This document shows positions 54,136-63,095 of a stretch of 64,000 nt of DNA, one piece after another. The position numbers and the translations under genes are program-made. The DNA is taken from contig CP005973.1 in the NCBI GenBank assembly GCA_000940995.1, positions 1,426,001 through 1,490,000 of the forward strand, given 5' to 3'. Each line of letters begins with the position of its first letter. The stretch's first letter is position 1. The notes beneath the pieces are model-generated. The model searched no databases and was not told the DNA's origin. It saw only the letters and a program-made list of their open reading frames with translations. Source of the stretch: Photobacterium gaetbulicola Gung47 (lineage in GTDB: Bacteria; Pseudomonadota; Gammaproteobacteria; Enterobacterales; Vibrionaceae).

Positions 54136-54459
54136 CTAATTGGCATGGATAAACGATGTCGGCATCAGTACCCGCGTGCCCGACTGACAGGCTTGATTAC
54201 CGTCATCCCAGCCCTGATTGAATTTCGTATCGCTTCCATCTAAGGTTTCATCTTTACCAAAGACCTTACCGTAATTCCCCGTCACGCCAAGCGCACTGTC
54301 ACACCCTTGGTTATAGCCATAATGGTAGATACTGTCATAAGGCACATCGTATACAAAGTCATCAGGAAAAAGCTGGTAGCTTTCCAGCTCTGAGCTTGAA
54401 CAACCAAGTATTGTCACTGGGAGTATGACAATAGCAGCCCAATACCCTGTCTTTTTCAT
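54136..54459 (-). CDS. Small lipoprotein
   Basis: A 107-residue protein from ATG 54459 with a lipoprotein signal ending ILGC-SSS. It contains two tandem-like segments with the pattern YGYNQGCDSALG and FNQGWDDGNQACQSG, a Gly-Cys motif found in other small Vibrionaceae proteins. Function unknown. A longer frame opens at 54522, but the lipoprotein signal fixes the start. Confidence 0.7.
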   Translation of the reverse strand: MKKTGYWAAIVILPVTILGCSSSELESYQLFPDDFVYDVPYDSIYHYGYNQGCDSALGVTGNYGKVFGKDETLDGSDTKFNQGWDDGNQACQSGTRVLMPTSFIHAN

Positions 54460-54548
54460 AACTTCCCCTTTAGTATGGCGTTTACTAAATAGTAGCCAAA
54501 ACCTGCGCACACCGGTGCTCAAGAAAGATAATTAAAGAAGAGTCCTGC

Positions 54549-55202
54549 ATGACCTCCAGCCAATACCTGAAATTAGAACAAGATCTCGAGAGCTATATCC
54601 GCTCTCTCGAAACTGCTGACCTGGCCCATGACTTAAGCCACATCAAGCGGGTTGTCGCCGCAGCCAAGCAATTAGGCGTACAGGAGAAAGCCAACCTGGA
54701 CGTTATCATTCCGGCAGCCTGGCTCCATGACTGTGTATCTCTGCCCAAGGATCACCCTAAGCGAAGCCAAGCATCAAAAATGGCGGGCAAAAAAGCTGTG
54801 GCGCTCCTGCGAAGCCTCCAATACCCAGAACACTATTTCAGTGCCATCGCCCATGCAATAGAAGCCCACAGCTTCAGCGCCAATATCACACCTGAAACTT
54901 TAGAGGCAAAAATAGTGCAGGACGCCGATCGCATTGACGCGCTCGGTGCTATCGGCATTGCACGGTGCATCCAGGTCAGCACCGGTTTCAATTCCGCGCT
55001 TTACGCAACTGACGATCCGTTTGCCGAGCACCGAGAACTCAATGACAAGGCCTATTGCATTGATCACTTCCACACCAAGCTATTCAAACTATCAGCCACG
55101 ATGAATACCCAAGCAGGCCGGCAGGAAGCCGAGCGGCGGACAGAATATATGAAAGGGTTTCTCCGCCAGCTGGGCCATGAAATTGGCGAGGCCGGACAAT
55201 AA
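54549..55202 (+). CDS. HD-domain phosphohydrolase (YedJ-like)
   Basis: A 217-residue metal-dependent hydrolase. HD-domain ligands are visible: H in DLSHIKRV, the HD pair in AAWLHDC (about residue 60), and D in KIVQDADRIDALG (about residue 125). Related YedJ proteins act on phosphate esters or nucleotides; the substrate is unknown. It is 27 bases before a divergent lipoprotein gene and has a terminator after it. Confidence 0.85.
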   Translation: MTSSQYLKLEQDLESYIRSLETADLAHDLSHIKRVVAAAKQLGVQEKANLDVIIPAAWLHDCVSLPKDHPKRSQASKMAGKKAVALLRSLQYPEHYFSAIAHAIEAHSFSANITPETLEAKIVQDADRIDALGAIGIARCIQVSTGFNSALYATDDPFAEHRELNDKAYCIDHFHTKLFKLSATMNTQAGRQEAERRTEYMKGFLRQLGHEIGEAGQ

Positions 55203-55214
55203 CCGCGAACGAAA

Positions 55215-55235
55215 AAGGCCAGCATTGCTGGCCTT
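55215..55235. terminator. Bidirectional terminator
   Basis: Perfect 9-bp stem AAGGCCAGC / GCTGGCCTT with a 3-base loop, between convergent HD and metC genes, with a T-run on the metC side. Confidence 0.85.
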
Positions 55236-55259
55236 GTCATTGGATTCGCGTTGCCGCGA

Positions 55260-56447
55260 TTATTGATTCAATACCGCGTTAAAACGCTCGAAACCGCGCT
55301 CCAAATCAGCAATCAGATCGTCCGGAGATTCCAGGCCAACATGCAGTCGCAGTAGCGGCCCGGCGAAGTCCTTCTTGGCGACCGTACGCAGCGAGTTGAT
55401 GTTTTCATTGGCAAGGATCAAACTCTCGAAGCCCCCCCAGGAGTACCCCATGCTAAAGTGCTCCATGCCATCTAGCAGCGCTGTCAGTGCCTCGGTATTC
55501 CCGCGGTTTAACACAACAGAAAACAAGCCATTGCAGCCTTTGAAATCACGCTTGTAAAACTCGTGGCCCTCGCAACTTTCAAATGCCGGGTGACGGACAT
55601 GGTCAACTTCTTCACGTCCCGCCAGCCACTGCGCGACTTTGATGCTGTTTTGCTCATGCTGTTTCAGGCGAACCCCTAGGGTACGAAGACCCCGCATCGC
55701 CAGGTAGACATCGTCCGGAGAGGTGCACTGACCGAGCAGGTAGCTGTTTTCACGCAGTTGATCCCAACAACGCTCATTAGCTACTGCGGTTCCCAGCATG
55801 ACATCGGAATGGCCGACAATGTACTTGGTTGCCGCTTGAATCGAGATATCCACGCCGTGTTCAAATGGTTGGAAATTAATCGGAGAGGCCCAGGTATTAT
55901 CCAGCATCACGACCAAATCATGCTCATGGGCAATGCGTGCCAAGGTCGGAACATCTTGGACCTCCATGGTAATCGAGCACGGTGACTCGAGGAAAAGTAC
56001 CGTGGTATTGGGTTTGATCAGATCACGGATCCCTTCACCAATCAGTGGATCGTAATAGGTGGTTTCCACTCCCATCTTATCAAGCATTTTGTCACAAAAA
56101 TCACGGGTCGGCTCATAGACACCATCAACCATCAAAATATGATCGCCCGCTTTTACAAACGACAGAATTGCGCTGGTGATTGCTGCGGTCCCGCACGGAT
56201 AGAGTGCACAACCGACACCACCTTCCAACTCGACCATGGCATCTTGAAATGCAAAGTGGGTATTGGTACCTCGTCGGCCATAGAATAGGGTTTTGTTGGT
56301 ACGGTGAGCCGCTGCGTGCTTCATCTGCTCAACCGATTCGAACACAATGGTCGATGCCCGGCTAACTGGCGGGTTGACCAGTGACTGTGTCCATTGCTCA
56401 GAGCGTCCTGCGGTAACGATCTTGGTCTCTAGTGATTTTTTTCCCAT
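55260..56447 (-). CDS. metC: Cystathionine beta-lyase
   Basis: A 395-residue PLP enzyme making homocysteine, pyruvate and ammonia from cystathionine. Family marks: TLFYGRRGTNTHFAFQ, the PLP-lysine region SIQAATKYIVGHSDVM (Lys about 205) and MGYSWGGFESLILAN. ATG 56447 fits family starts; an in-frame ATG at 56486 is possible. It stands alone on the minus strand, after the secF terminator. Confidence 0.93.
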   Translation of the reverse strand: MGKKSLETKIVTAGRSEQWTQSLVNPPVSRASTIVFESVEQMKHAAAHRTNKTLFYGRRGTNTHFAFQDAMVELEGGVGCALYPCGTAAITSAILSFVKAGDHILMVDGVYEPTRDFCDKMLDKMGVETTYYDPLIGEGIRDLIKPNTTVLFLESPCSITMEVQDVPTLARIAHEHDLVVMLDNTWASPINFQPFEHGVDISIQAATKYIVGHSDVMLGTAVANERCWDQLRENSYLLGQCTSPDDVYLAMRGLRTLGVRLKQHEQNSIKVAQWLAGREEVDHVRHPAFESCEGHEFYKRDFKGCNGLFSVVLNRGNTEALTALLDGMEHFSMGYSWGGFESLILANENINSLRTVAKKDFAGPLLRLHVGLESPDDLIADLERGFERFNAVLNQ

Positions 56448-56565
56448 CTCGCGTCTTTTCCTTTCAATCTTGGCGCTAGTCTCCATTCATTTGACGTTAC
56501 CATAGTTCCAGCTTGTTGGGTACAAGTGGCTTGCCAGGAAATAAGCAACAGAAATGACAGTAAAA

Positions 56566-56583
56566 AAGGGCCCGAAGGCCCTT
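56566..56583 (-). terminator. Terminator of secDF
   Basis: Stem AAGGGCC / GGCCCTT with a CGAA loop and T6 on the minus strand, 23 bases after the secF stop. Confidence 0.88.
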
Positions 56584-56606
56584 GTCGAATATTCAATGAC
56601 GGCTTG

Positions 56607-57503
56607 TTACGGCTCTTGTGAAACCGGCTCCAGCTTGTAGTGTGACGCATTGAGTTTAAACAACTCTGGCAGCGCGGTGCCGACCGAGACCGAAGACCAG
56701 GTGCCCGTCAAAATACCGATGAACATCGCAATGGCAAACCCTTCCAGCGCCCCACCTCCCAATAGCCACAGAGAGCCGACAGTCAGCAGTGTCGTACCCG
56801 ACGTGATCATGGTGCGGGAAATCGTCGCCGCTATCGCTTCGTTATTGATGTCTTCAATCGGCTTGTCCGGTTTTGACATCAACAACTCTCGGATACGGTC
56901 GGCAATGATAATCGAGTCATTTAACGAGTAACCCAAAATAGCCAAAACAGCGGCCAGCACCGTCAGGTTGAACTCCATCTGGGTCAGGGCGAAGAAGCCC
57001 AGGACGAAAATAACGTCATGCGCCAGGGCAAACACCGAACCCGACGCCAGGCGCCACTCGAAGCGATAACTCAGGTAGCCAAGGATACACAGTATTGCAA
57101 TCAGCAGAGCCAGGCCGCCCTGCTCCGCCAACTCTTGCCCAACCTGCGGGCCAACAATACTGGTATTTAGCACCTGAAGCTGCGCATCAAGACTGTGCAT
57201 TGCGGCGGAAACATCCGGCGCTTCGCCTTGCTCGGGAATGGCATAACGCAAGACCCAGCGTCCCGGCTCGCCGGCCGCGATGACACTGATATCCTGACCC
57301 AGCTCGGTATCAAGCTGCTGGTTGATTTCGTGGCTGGTTAGCGCACTGTTCGTTTGGATTTCCGTGACGATACCACCGGTGAAATCCAACCCCCAGTTCA
57401 GGCCTTTAACCGAAATAGCGACCAAAGAGCCAATCAGCAAAATAATCGAGACGACACTCGTGAAGTGGCGCCATTTTGTTGCATTTTTCATAGTAATCAA
57501 CAT
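56607..57503 (-). CDS. secF: Protein translocase subunit SecF
   Basis: A 298-residue inner-membrane protein with six helices and a periplasmic domain. ISVKGLNWGLDFTGGIVTEI is the SecF opening and YSLNDSIIIADRIRE the conserved loop. The start at 57503 lies two bases after the secD stop with GAGGTG upstream. With SecD it uses the proton gradient to help complete protein export. Confidence 0.95.
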   Translation of the reverse strand: MLITMKNATKWRHFTSVVSIILLIGSLVAISVKGLNWGLDFTGGIVTEIQTNSALTSHEINQQLDTELGQDISVIAAGEPGRWVLRYAIPEQGEAPDVSAAMHSLDAQLQVLNTSIVGPQVGQELAEQGGLALLIAILCILGYLSYRFEWRLASGSVFALAHDVIFVLGFFALTQMEFNLTVLAAVLAILGYSLNDSIIIADRIRELLMSKPDKPIEDINNEAIAATISRTMITSGTTLLTVGSLWLLGGGALEGFAIAMFIGILTGTWSSVSVGTALPELFKLNASHYKLEPVSQEP

Positions 57504-57504
57504 A

Positions 57505-59325
57505 TTAAATTCGCACCTCACGTCGAGCATCACGACCCCATACCAGATTAATAATGGCGCGGGAAGCAAAAATACCGGTAAACATACTGGTCAACAGGCC
57601 GAGCCCCAGAGTCAGGGCAAAGCCTTGAATCGGGCCATTACCGATGGCGTATAGCACAACGGCAGTGATCATCGTGGTGAAGTTGGCATCGAAAATAGTG
57701 CTAAAAGCACTGCTGAAACCACGGTCTATGGCCTGGGCCAGGCTACGGCCCTCCCTGAGCTTGTCGCGAATACGCTCGAAAATAAGTACGTTGGTATCAA
57801 CCGCCATACCGACGGTCAGCACCAGACCAGCGATACCCGGCAACGTCAACACGGCTCCGGGGATCATGGCGAGCAGACCAAACAGCATCACCATATTGAA
57901 GATCAGCGCAACATTCGCTACCCAGCCCAGGCGTCGGTACCACAGTGCCATGAAAATCAAGGTCAGGCCCATGCCCAGTGCCAGTGCCGCAAAACCATTC
58001 TCAATATTCTCCGCCCCTAGAGTTGGGCCGATAGTTCGCTCTTCAACAATGGTAACAGGAGCAGTCAGCGAGCCGGCACGCAGCAGCAATGCCAATTGCT
58101 GAGCGTCCTGGATAGAGCCTGCACCGGTGATACGGAAGCGGTTACCCAGTTGGCTCTGGATGGTCGCGACACTGATGATCTTGCTTTCCTGTACCGCATT
58201 GCCCTCGCTATCGCGGCTGTATTCACTGAACGCGGTCGCCATTGGCTTGCCGATGTTCTGACGCGAAAAGTCAGACATGATCTTGCCGCCAGCGCTGTCG
58301 AGGTTGATGTTCACCTCGGCCATACCCATTTCGCCAAAGCTGGCACGGGCATCGACGATATGATCACCGCTCAGGATTGGCTTGCGTGCTACGCGTACCG
58401 GATTGCCGTGTTCATCATTGATTGTCATCGTACTGCCGCTGCCCAGTTCACGGACCGGGTAGAAAGCCAAGCTGGCGGTCGCACCGATAACACTTTTTGC
58501 CGCAGCCGGGTCTTGAACCCCCGGCAGCTCAATGCGGATACGGTTTTCCCCCTGACGCTGAACCAAGGCTTCAGTGATCCCCAACTCTTCAATACGGCTA
58601 CGCATCGTTTGCAAGTTTTGCTGAACGGTTAGGTTTCTGAGCTGAGTTTGCTCATCAGCTTTCAAGGCGAGTTTCACACCATGGCCCGACTCGTTGGTCA
58701 CTTGCCATTGAGGGTAGTTTTGACGGATGAACTGACGAACTTTGCCATTGGCCTCACTGTTTGGAAGGCGCACAAGCAAGGTATCCGAAGCGACCGATTC
58801 GATGCGGGTATTACGGATCCCCTGCTGGCGAAACTCCTGGCGCAGCTCATCTTGCAACAGTTCAGCCTGGGCCTGGTAGACTTGGTTCATATCCACATCT
58901 AGCAAGAACTGCACGCCGCCGCGAAGGTCGAGGCCGAGCTTGATCGGCGCAAAGCCCATGCTCTGCAACCATACCGGCGCAGCCGGGGTCATAGCCAAGG
59001 TCAGCTGCGAATCGCTGTTAGGCCCCATTGCCTCGGCCAGCACAGTACGGGCAGCTGTCTGCTGAGATTCATCGGCAAGCACCACCAAGGTGTTATCGGA
59101 TTGCTGGTCGATACGCTTAACCGCAATGTCATGCTGCTTCAAGGTGTGTTGCAGTTGAACAACATCAGGTACCGGCACTCCTTTGGCCGAAACCTCTACG
59201 GCAGCATCTTCGCCGTACCAGGTCGGAATAGCGCTTAGCATCATCACAACCAATGTGACAATTAGGACAACATACTTCCAAGCGGGGTAATGGTTGATTA
59301 ACCGCTGAGGGGCTTTTTTTCTCAT
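57505..59325 (-). CDS. secD: Protein translocase subunit SecD
   Basis: A 606-residue inner-membrane protein. One helix near the N-terminus, large periplasmic P1 domain with GLDLRGGVQFLLDVD, and five C-terminal helices with GMAVDTNVLIFERIRDKLREG. It is not next to yajC/tgt, the usual place, so it may be the second secDF set that some Vibrionaceae carry. It is coupled to secF (one base between stop and start). A histidine-bearing exported protein lies 200 bases downstream of its start on the same strand. Confidence 0.95.
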   Translation of the reverse strand: MRKKAPQRLINHYPAWKYVVLIVTLVVMMLSAIPTWYGEDAAVEVSAKGVPVPDVVQLQHTLKQHDIAVKRIDQQSDNTLVVLADESQQTAARTVLAEAMGPNSDSQLTLAMTPAAPVWLQSMGFAPIKLGLDLRGGVQFLLDVDMNQVYQAQAELLQDELRQEFRQQGIRNTRIESVASDTLLVRLPNSEANGKVRQFIRQNYPQWQVTNESGHGVKLALKADEQTQLRNLTVQQNLQTMRSRIEELGITEALVQRQGENRIRIELPGVQDPAAAKSVIGATASLAFYPVRELGSGSTMTINDEHGNPVRVARKPILSGDHIVDARASFGEMGMAEVNINLDSAGGKIMSDFSRQNIGKPMATAFSEYSRDSEGNAVQESKIISVATIQSQLGNRFRITGAGSIQDAQQLALLLRAGSLTAPVTIVEERTIGPTLGAENIENGFAALALGMGLTLIFMALWYRRLGWVANVALIFNMVMLFGLLAMIPGAVLTLPGIAGLVLTVGMAVDTNVLIFERIRDKLREGRSLAQAIDRGFSSAFSTIFDANFTTMITAVVLYAIGNGPIQGFALTLGLGLLTSMFTGIFASRAIINLVWGRDARREVRI

Positions 59326-59525
59326 ATTCTATACCACTGGTTTGCTTGCCCATCTCATTGAAATGAGCAGCGCCTGTTTTCCGAAAATTGGATAACAGTA
59401 TCAATTACCGCCCCTGCCCATTCTCACGGCAATACTCAGCAATTAAGCACTGGCATTGATGGAGTGCTAACAGGCAAGGTTCAACATTCCTGGCCACTAA
59501 CAGGCCAGATTAGATCGATGGCGGA
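59326..59525. other. Promoter region of secDF
   Basis: About 200 bases upstream of secD. A hairpin CTGGCC-ACTAACA-GGCCAG at about 59490-59508 lies just past the exported-protein stop and may terminate it; no T-run. Confidence 0.45.
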
Positions 59526-60245
59526 CTACGCCATTGGCAAGCGATGGTGGTAAACGGTATAGATGAGGTTGGACTCCTTCCAACCGGAGATCCGGCCCGA
59601 AGGAGGAGTGGTATTCAGCATCCAATCCAAAGACGGCAGCATGTCGACCTGGTAGCCCTTAACAAAACTGGGGACCGGCTCGACAGGCAGTTCAATAGCC
59701 AGTTGATAGGCCGGCTCAATCTCTTCTGGGTCGTGACGAAGCAAGTTGGCAAATCGGCTGGATGCCGCGATTGCAAGATCTAAACTACGGCTGTGATTGG
59801 AGTGCTGGTTGTCATTGGAATGGGAATGACCGAAATTATGTCCTGCCTCAGTCAAATCACCCTGATCCATCTTAAATAAAGCAGAGAGATCAGTTTGAGA
59901 AACCTTTGACGGCGAGGACTGGAGCTGTGCAGACTGAGGCCCGTCGAGCAGGCTTTCTAATCCGCTAGCAGCATCGGAAAGCAGCGATGGAGTTTGCTCA
60001 TCGGGCTGCTGCAAACGGATACCGTGGGCGGTGGCAAAAAAACGGTCAAAAGATGCCGATTGCGCCAACTGCTTAGAAAACGCCATTGGCAGATAGTCAC
60101 TGGACGTACTATCGACACCATGGCCCACACTATGATCCTGTGCTGGAGTATAGCTTGATACAGGCATGGCTGAGCCTGCATGGCTAGGCCATACAAATCC
60201 CAAACATACTATCAGCATCAAAGTTCTCAGCACAGAAGCCAGCAT
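59526..60245 (-). CDS. Exported protein of unknown function
   Basis: A 239-residue secreted protein with a signal peptide (residues 1-23, ending SHAG). The middle holds a histidine-rich stretch GHNFGHSHSNDNQHSNHS that could bind metal. The C-terminal part (YQVDMLPSLDWMLNTTPPSG) looks compact. No family recognised. Upstream of secD on the same strand, so they may share a transcript. Confidence 0.6.
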   Translation of the reverse strand: MLASVLRTLMLIVCLGFVWPSHAGSAMPVSSYTPAQDHSVGHGVDSTSSDYLPMAFSKQLAQSASFDRFFATAHGIRLQQPDEQTPSLLSDAASGLESLLDGPQSAQLQSSPSKVSQTDLSALFKMDQGDLTEAGHNFGHSHSNDNQHSNHSRSLDLAIAASSRFANLLRHDPEEIEPAYQLAIELPVEPVPSFVKGYQVDMLPSLDWMLNTTPPSGRISGWKESNLIYTVYHHRLPMA

Positions 60246-60478
60246 AAATCAGCCATTATCAGAATAACTTTGCGCATAATAGGGCTACCGCTAGTGAACC
60301 ACAAGAAAAGATTGCGCTTGCCCACATTTTTTTAGTTATTTTTTGACAGCCCCAATTGTGCTATATCTCGTGGTTATTCAATAATATTCTGTTCTTTCAT
60401 CGAGATACAGACGTTACAATACAACACTGTTCATCATCACCGTTACGGTACAACGGTCATCATAAGGGAAGCAAATTC

Positions 60479-61351
60479 ATGACATCACACAAAATCGCAT
60501 TTATTGGACTGGGCACCATGGGCTTCCCGATGGCTGGACACCTTGCCAATGCTGGCCACCATGTAACCGTTTTTAACCGCACCACTGCCAAGGCCGAAAA
60601 ATGGGTTGAAACCTACGCCGGCAGCTATGCATTAACACCTGCAGCCGCGGCCGAAGGGGCCGATTTTGTCTTTACCTGCGTCGGCAACGATGATGATTTA
60701 CGCCAAGTATATTGTGGCGAAGATGGCATCCTGGCTTCAGCAAAGCCTGGCGCCATTCTTATCGACAACACGACCGCCTCTGCTGAGGTCGCCAAAGAAA
60801 TTGCCGAGCAGGCCCAAGGTTGCCAGCTCAGCTTCCTTGATGCACCGGTTTCCGGGGGAGAGGCCGGTGCCGTAAATGGCTGCCTGACGGTGATGGTGGG
60901 CGGGGATAGCAAGGTGTTTGAACTAGCCAAGCCGGTAATAGACTGTTTTGCCAAAGCCGCAACCCTGATGGGCGGGGTCGGCTATGGTCAAATCACCAAG
61001 ATGGCTAACCAACTCTGTATTGCAGGGATTCTGCAGGGCCTATCCGAGGCTATTACCTTGGCGAAAGCAGCAGGACTGGATATCGCCCAGATGACCGAAG
61101 TCCTCAAGCATGGTGCGGCCGGGTCATGGCAGCTTGAAAACCGCGCTCAAACCATGGCTGAAGATAAATTTGACTTCGGCTTTGCCATCGACTGGATGCG
61201 AAAAGATCTGGGCATTTGCTTTGACGCTGCCGAGAAACTCGGTATTGATCTCCCCCTTGCCAAGCAAGTCGACCAAGAGTATGCCGAACTACAACAGCGT
61301 GGCTTCAACCGCGCGGATACTTCGGTGCTTATCAAACAATTTGATAAGTAA
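60479..61351 (+). CDS. NAD-dependent beta-hydroxyacid dehydrogenase
   Basis: A 290-residue enzyme of the 3-hydroxyisobutyrate/tartronate-semialdehyde family: FIGLGTMGFPMAGHLANAGH (dinucleotide fold), LDAPVSGGEAGAVNG, and the catalytic-lysine helix GQITKMANQLC near residue 170. The exact substrate is uncertain. AAGGGAAG precedes ATG 60479; a longer frame opens at 60356 but lacks family features. Confidence 0.88.
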   Translation: MTSHKIAFIGLGTMGFPMAGHLANAGHHVTVFNRTTAKAEKWVETYAGSYALTPAAAAEGADFVFTCVGNDDDLRQVYCGEDGILASAKPGAILIDNTTASAEVAKEIAEQAQGCQLSFLDAPVSGGEAGAVNGCLTVMVGGDSKVFELAKPVIDCFAKAATLMGGVGYGQITKMANQLCIAGILQGLSEAITLAKAAGLDIAQMTEVLKHGAAGSWQLENRAQTMAEDKFDFGFAIDWMRKDLGICFDAAEKLGIDLPLAKQVDQEYAELQQRGFNRADTSVLIKQFDK

Positions 61352-61652
61352 ATGGCCCGTTTGGGTAGCGCATCTTGCTGTTGCCACCCGATAAGTCACA
61401 GCAGGGCTGATTGACCTTAAAGGAGCCTACGGGGAGAAGACTCATGTCAATGACCTCCTCGTACGCTCCTTCCGGTAGCCTAGTACCCCATTTAAGCCAC
61501 TAGCAAAAACTCACCCCGCCATCCCTCTCAACAACGCTCTGGCCGCCACTTAGAACAAACCAAGATCCTCGATAAGATCTTCTCCCTTTTGCACAAGCCC
61601 CTGCCATACTTATACAAATCTCCTTTCATCTTCATCTAATTAAGGAGTCGCC
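61352..61652. other. Upstream region of xanthine dehydrogenase
   Basis: About 300 bases without a gene. It holds one tiny frame with a ribosome-like GGGGAG (ATG 61444 to TAG 61501, 19 codons, MSMTSSYAPSGSLVPHLSH), which may be chance or a leader peptide, and an inverted pair AAGGAGC / GCTCCTT around it. Confidence 0.35.
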
Positions 61653-63095
61653 TTGATCACGTTCTTACTCAATCAGGAGTTGCGCGAGGAAAAGCGGTTA
61701 TCGCCAAATATGACAGTGCTCAATTACCTACGCACTTGTGTCAACAGAACCGGCACCAAGGAAGGCTGCGGATCGGGCAATTGCGGAACCTGCACCGTAG
61801 TACTGGCCGAGTTAACCGGTGATGACCAGTTGCTCTACCGTGCCGTCAACGCCTGCACGGTATTTGTCTCGGCGCTGCATGGCAAGCAGTTGATCACCGT
61901 CGAAGCGTTAAAAGACCAGGACGGAGCCCTCCACCCCGTCCAGCAGGCACTGGTAGATTGCCATGGCTCACAATGCGGTTTTTGCACGCCTGGAATCGTC
62001 ATGTCAGTGTTTTCACTTATCAAGAACACTTCCCAGCCAAGCCGCCAGCAGGCTATCGAGGCGCTATCGGGCAACCTTTGCCGCTGCACTGGGTACCAAC
62101 CCATCCTCAATGCCGCCCTGTCGCTGGCGCAAAGCCAAACGATCAAGGATCAATTTAGTGAGCAGGAGCAATCCACTATCGCCAAGCTCACCAGCCTCCG
62201 CCATGAGCCGGGTTATCTGTCGGTCGAGAGCCTAAGCTGCGATATTCCCTCGACAACCGATGCACTGGCCAAACTACTGGAGGACAAACCGCAGGCCCGA
62301 CTCATTGCCGGTAGCACCGATATGGCAATGGAAGTGACCCAGCAACATAACAAGATTGATGCCCTTATCGACATCAGCCACGTATCAGAGATGAAAACCA
62401 TCACTGAAGATGACGATAGGCTGATCATCGGCGCCAACGTACCGCTCAGCGACTGCCGTGATCGCCTCAAACAATACTACCCGGACTTCGGCGATCTGCT
62501 CGGTCGCTTTGCCTCACAGCAGATCCGCAACCAGGCAACCCTTGGCGGCAATATCGCCACCGCTTCACCGATCGGTGACAGCTTACCGCTGTTAATAGCC
62601 CTCAATGCCTGCCTCAACCTGCGTCAGGGCAGCACGACTCGTCACCTCCCACTTGAACAAACTTTTACTGGATATCGGCAAACCGCTCTGCAGCCTTCCG
62701 AGTTTATCGAAAGTATTAGCATACCCAAGCCAGGAGATTTGATTTTCCATTGCTACAAGGTCTCAAAGCGCCTCAACGACGACATTTCAACTGTCTGTGC
62801 CGGCTTCAATATCGGCATTGCCAATGGGGTGGTCACCTCCGCGCGGATCGCATACGGCGGCATGGCCGAGATACCCAAGCGAGCGGCACACTGCGAACAG
62901 CACCTGCTGGGCAGCCCGTGGGACAAAAGCACCATCGAAGGCGCGATGCTCGCCCTGGACTCAGATTTCACGCCTTTATCGGATTTCAGGGCCAGCGCGC
63001 GCTATCGTCGCCAGATAGCCGCCAACCTGCTTTACCGATTTTTCATCGAACAGCAAAACGGTCAAATCGACACTAGGGTGACCACTTATGGCTAA
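61653..63095 (+). CDS. xdhA: Xanthine dehydrogenase small subunit (FeS/FAD)
   Basis: A 480-residue protein. N-terminal [2Fe-2S] ligands CGSGNCGTC (about residues 39-47), second cluster CGFCTPG with CRCTGY (about 108-150), then the FAD-binding domain (ARLIAGSTDMAMEV, NQATLGGNIATASPIGDSLP). It passes electrons from the molybdenum subunit to NAD. It overlaps xdhB by 8 bases. Confidence 0.93.
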   Translation: MITFLLNQELREEKRLSPNMTVLNYLRTCVNRTGTKEGCGSGNCGTCTVVLAELTGDDQLLYRAVNACTVFVSALHGKQLITVEALKDQDGALHPVQQALVDCHGSQCGFCTPGIVMSVFSLIKNTSQPSRQQAIEALSGNLCRCTGYQPILNAALSLAQSQTIKDQFSEQEQSTIAKLTSLRHEPGYLSVESLSCDIPSTTDALAKLLEDKPQARLIAGSTDMAMEVTQQHNKIDALIDISHVSEMKTITEDDDRLIIGANVPLSDCRDRLKQYYPDFGDLLGRFASQQIRNQATLGGNIATASPIGDSLPLLIALNACLNLRQGSTTRHLPLEQTFTGYRQTALQPSEFIESISIPKPGDLIFHCYKVSKRLNDDISTVCAGFNIGIANGVVTSARIAYGGMAEIPKRAAHCEQHLLGSPWDKSTIEGAMLALDSDFTPLSDFRASARYRRQIAANLLYRFFIEQQNGQIDTRVTTYG

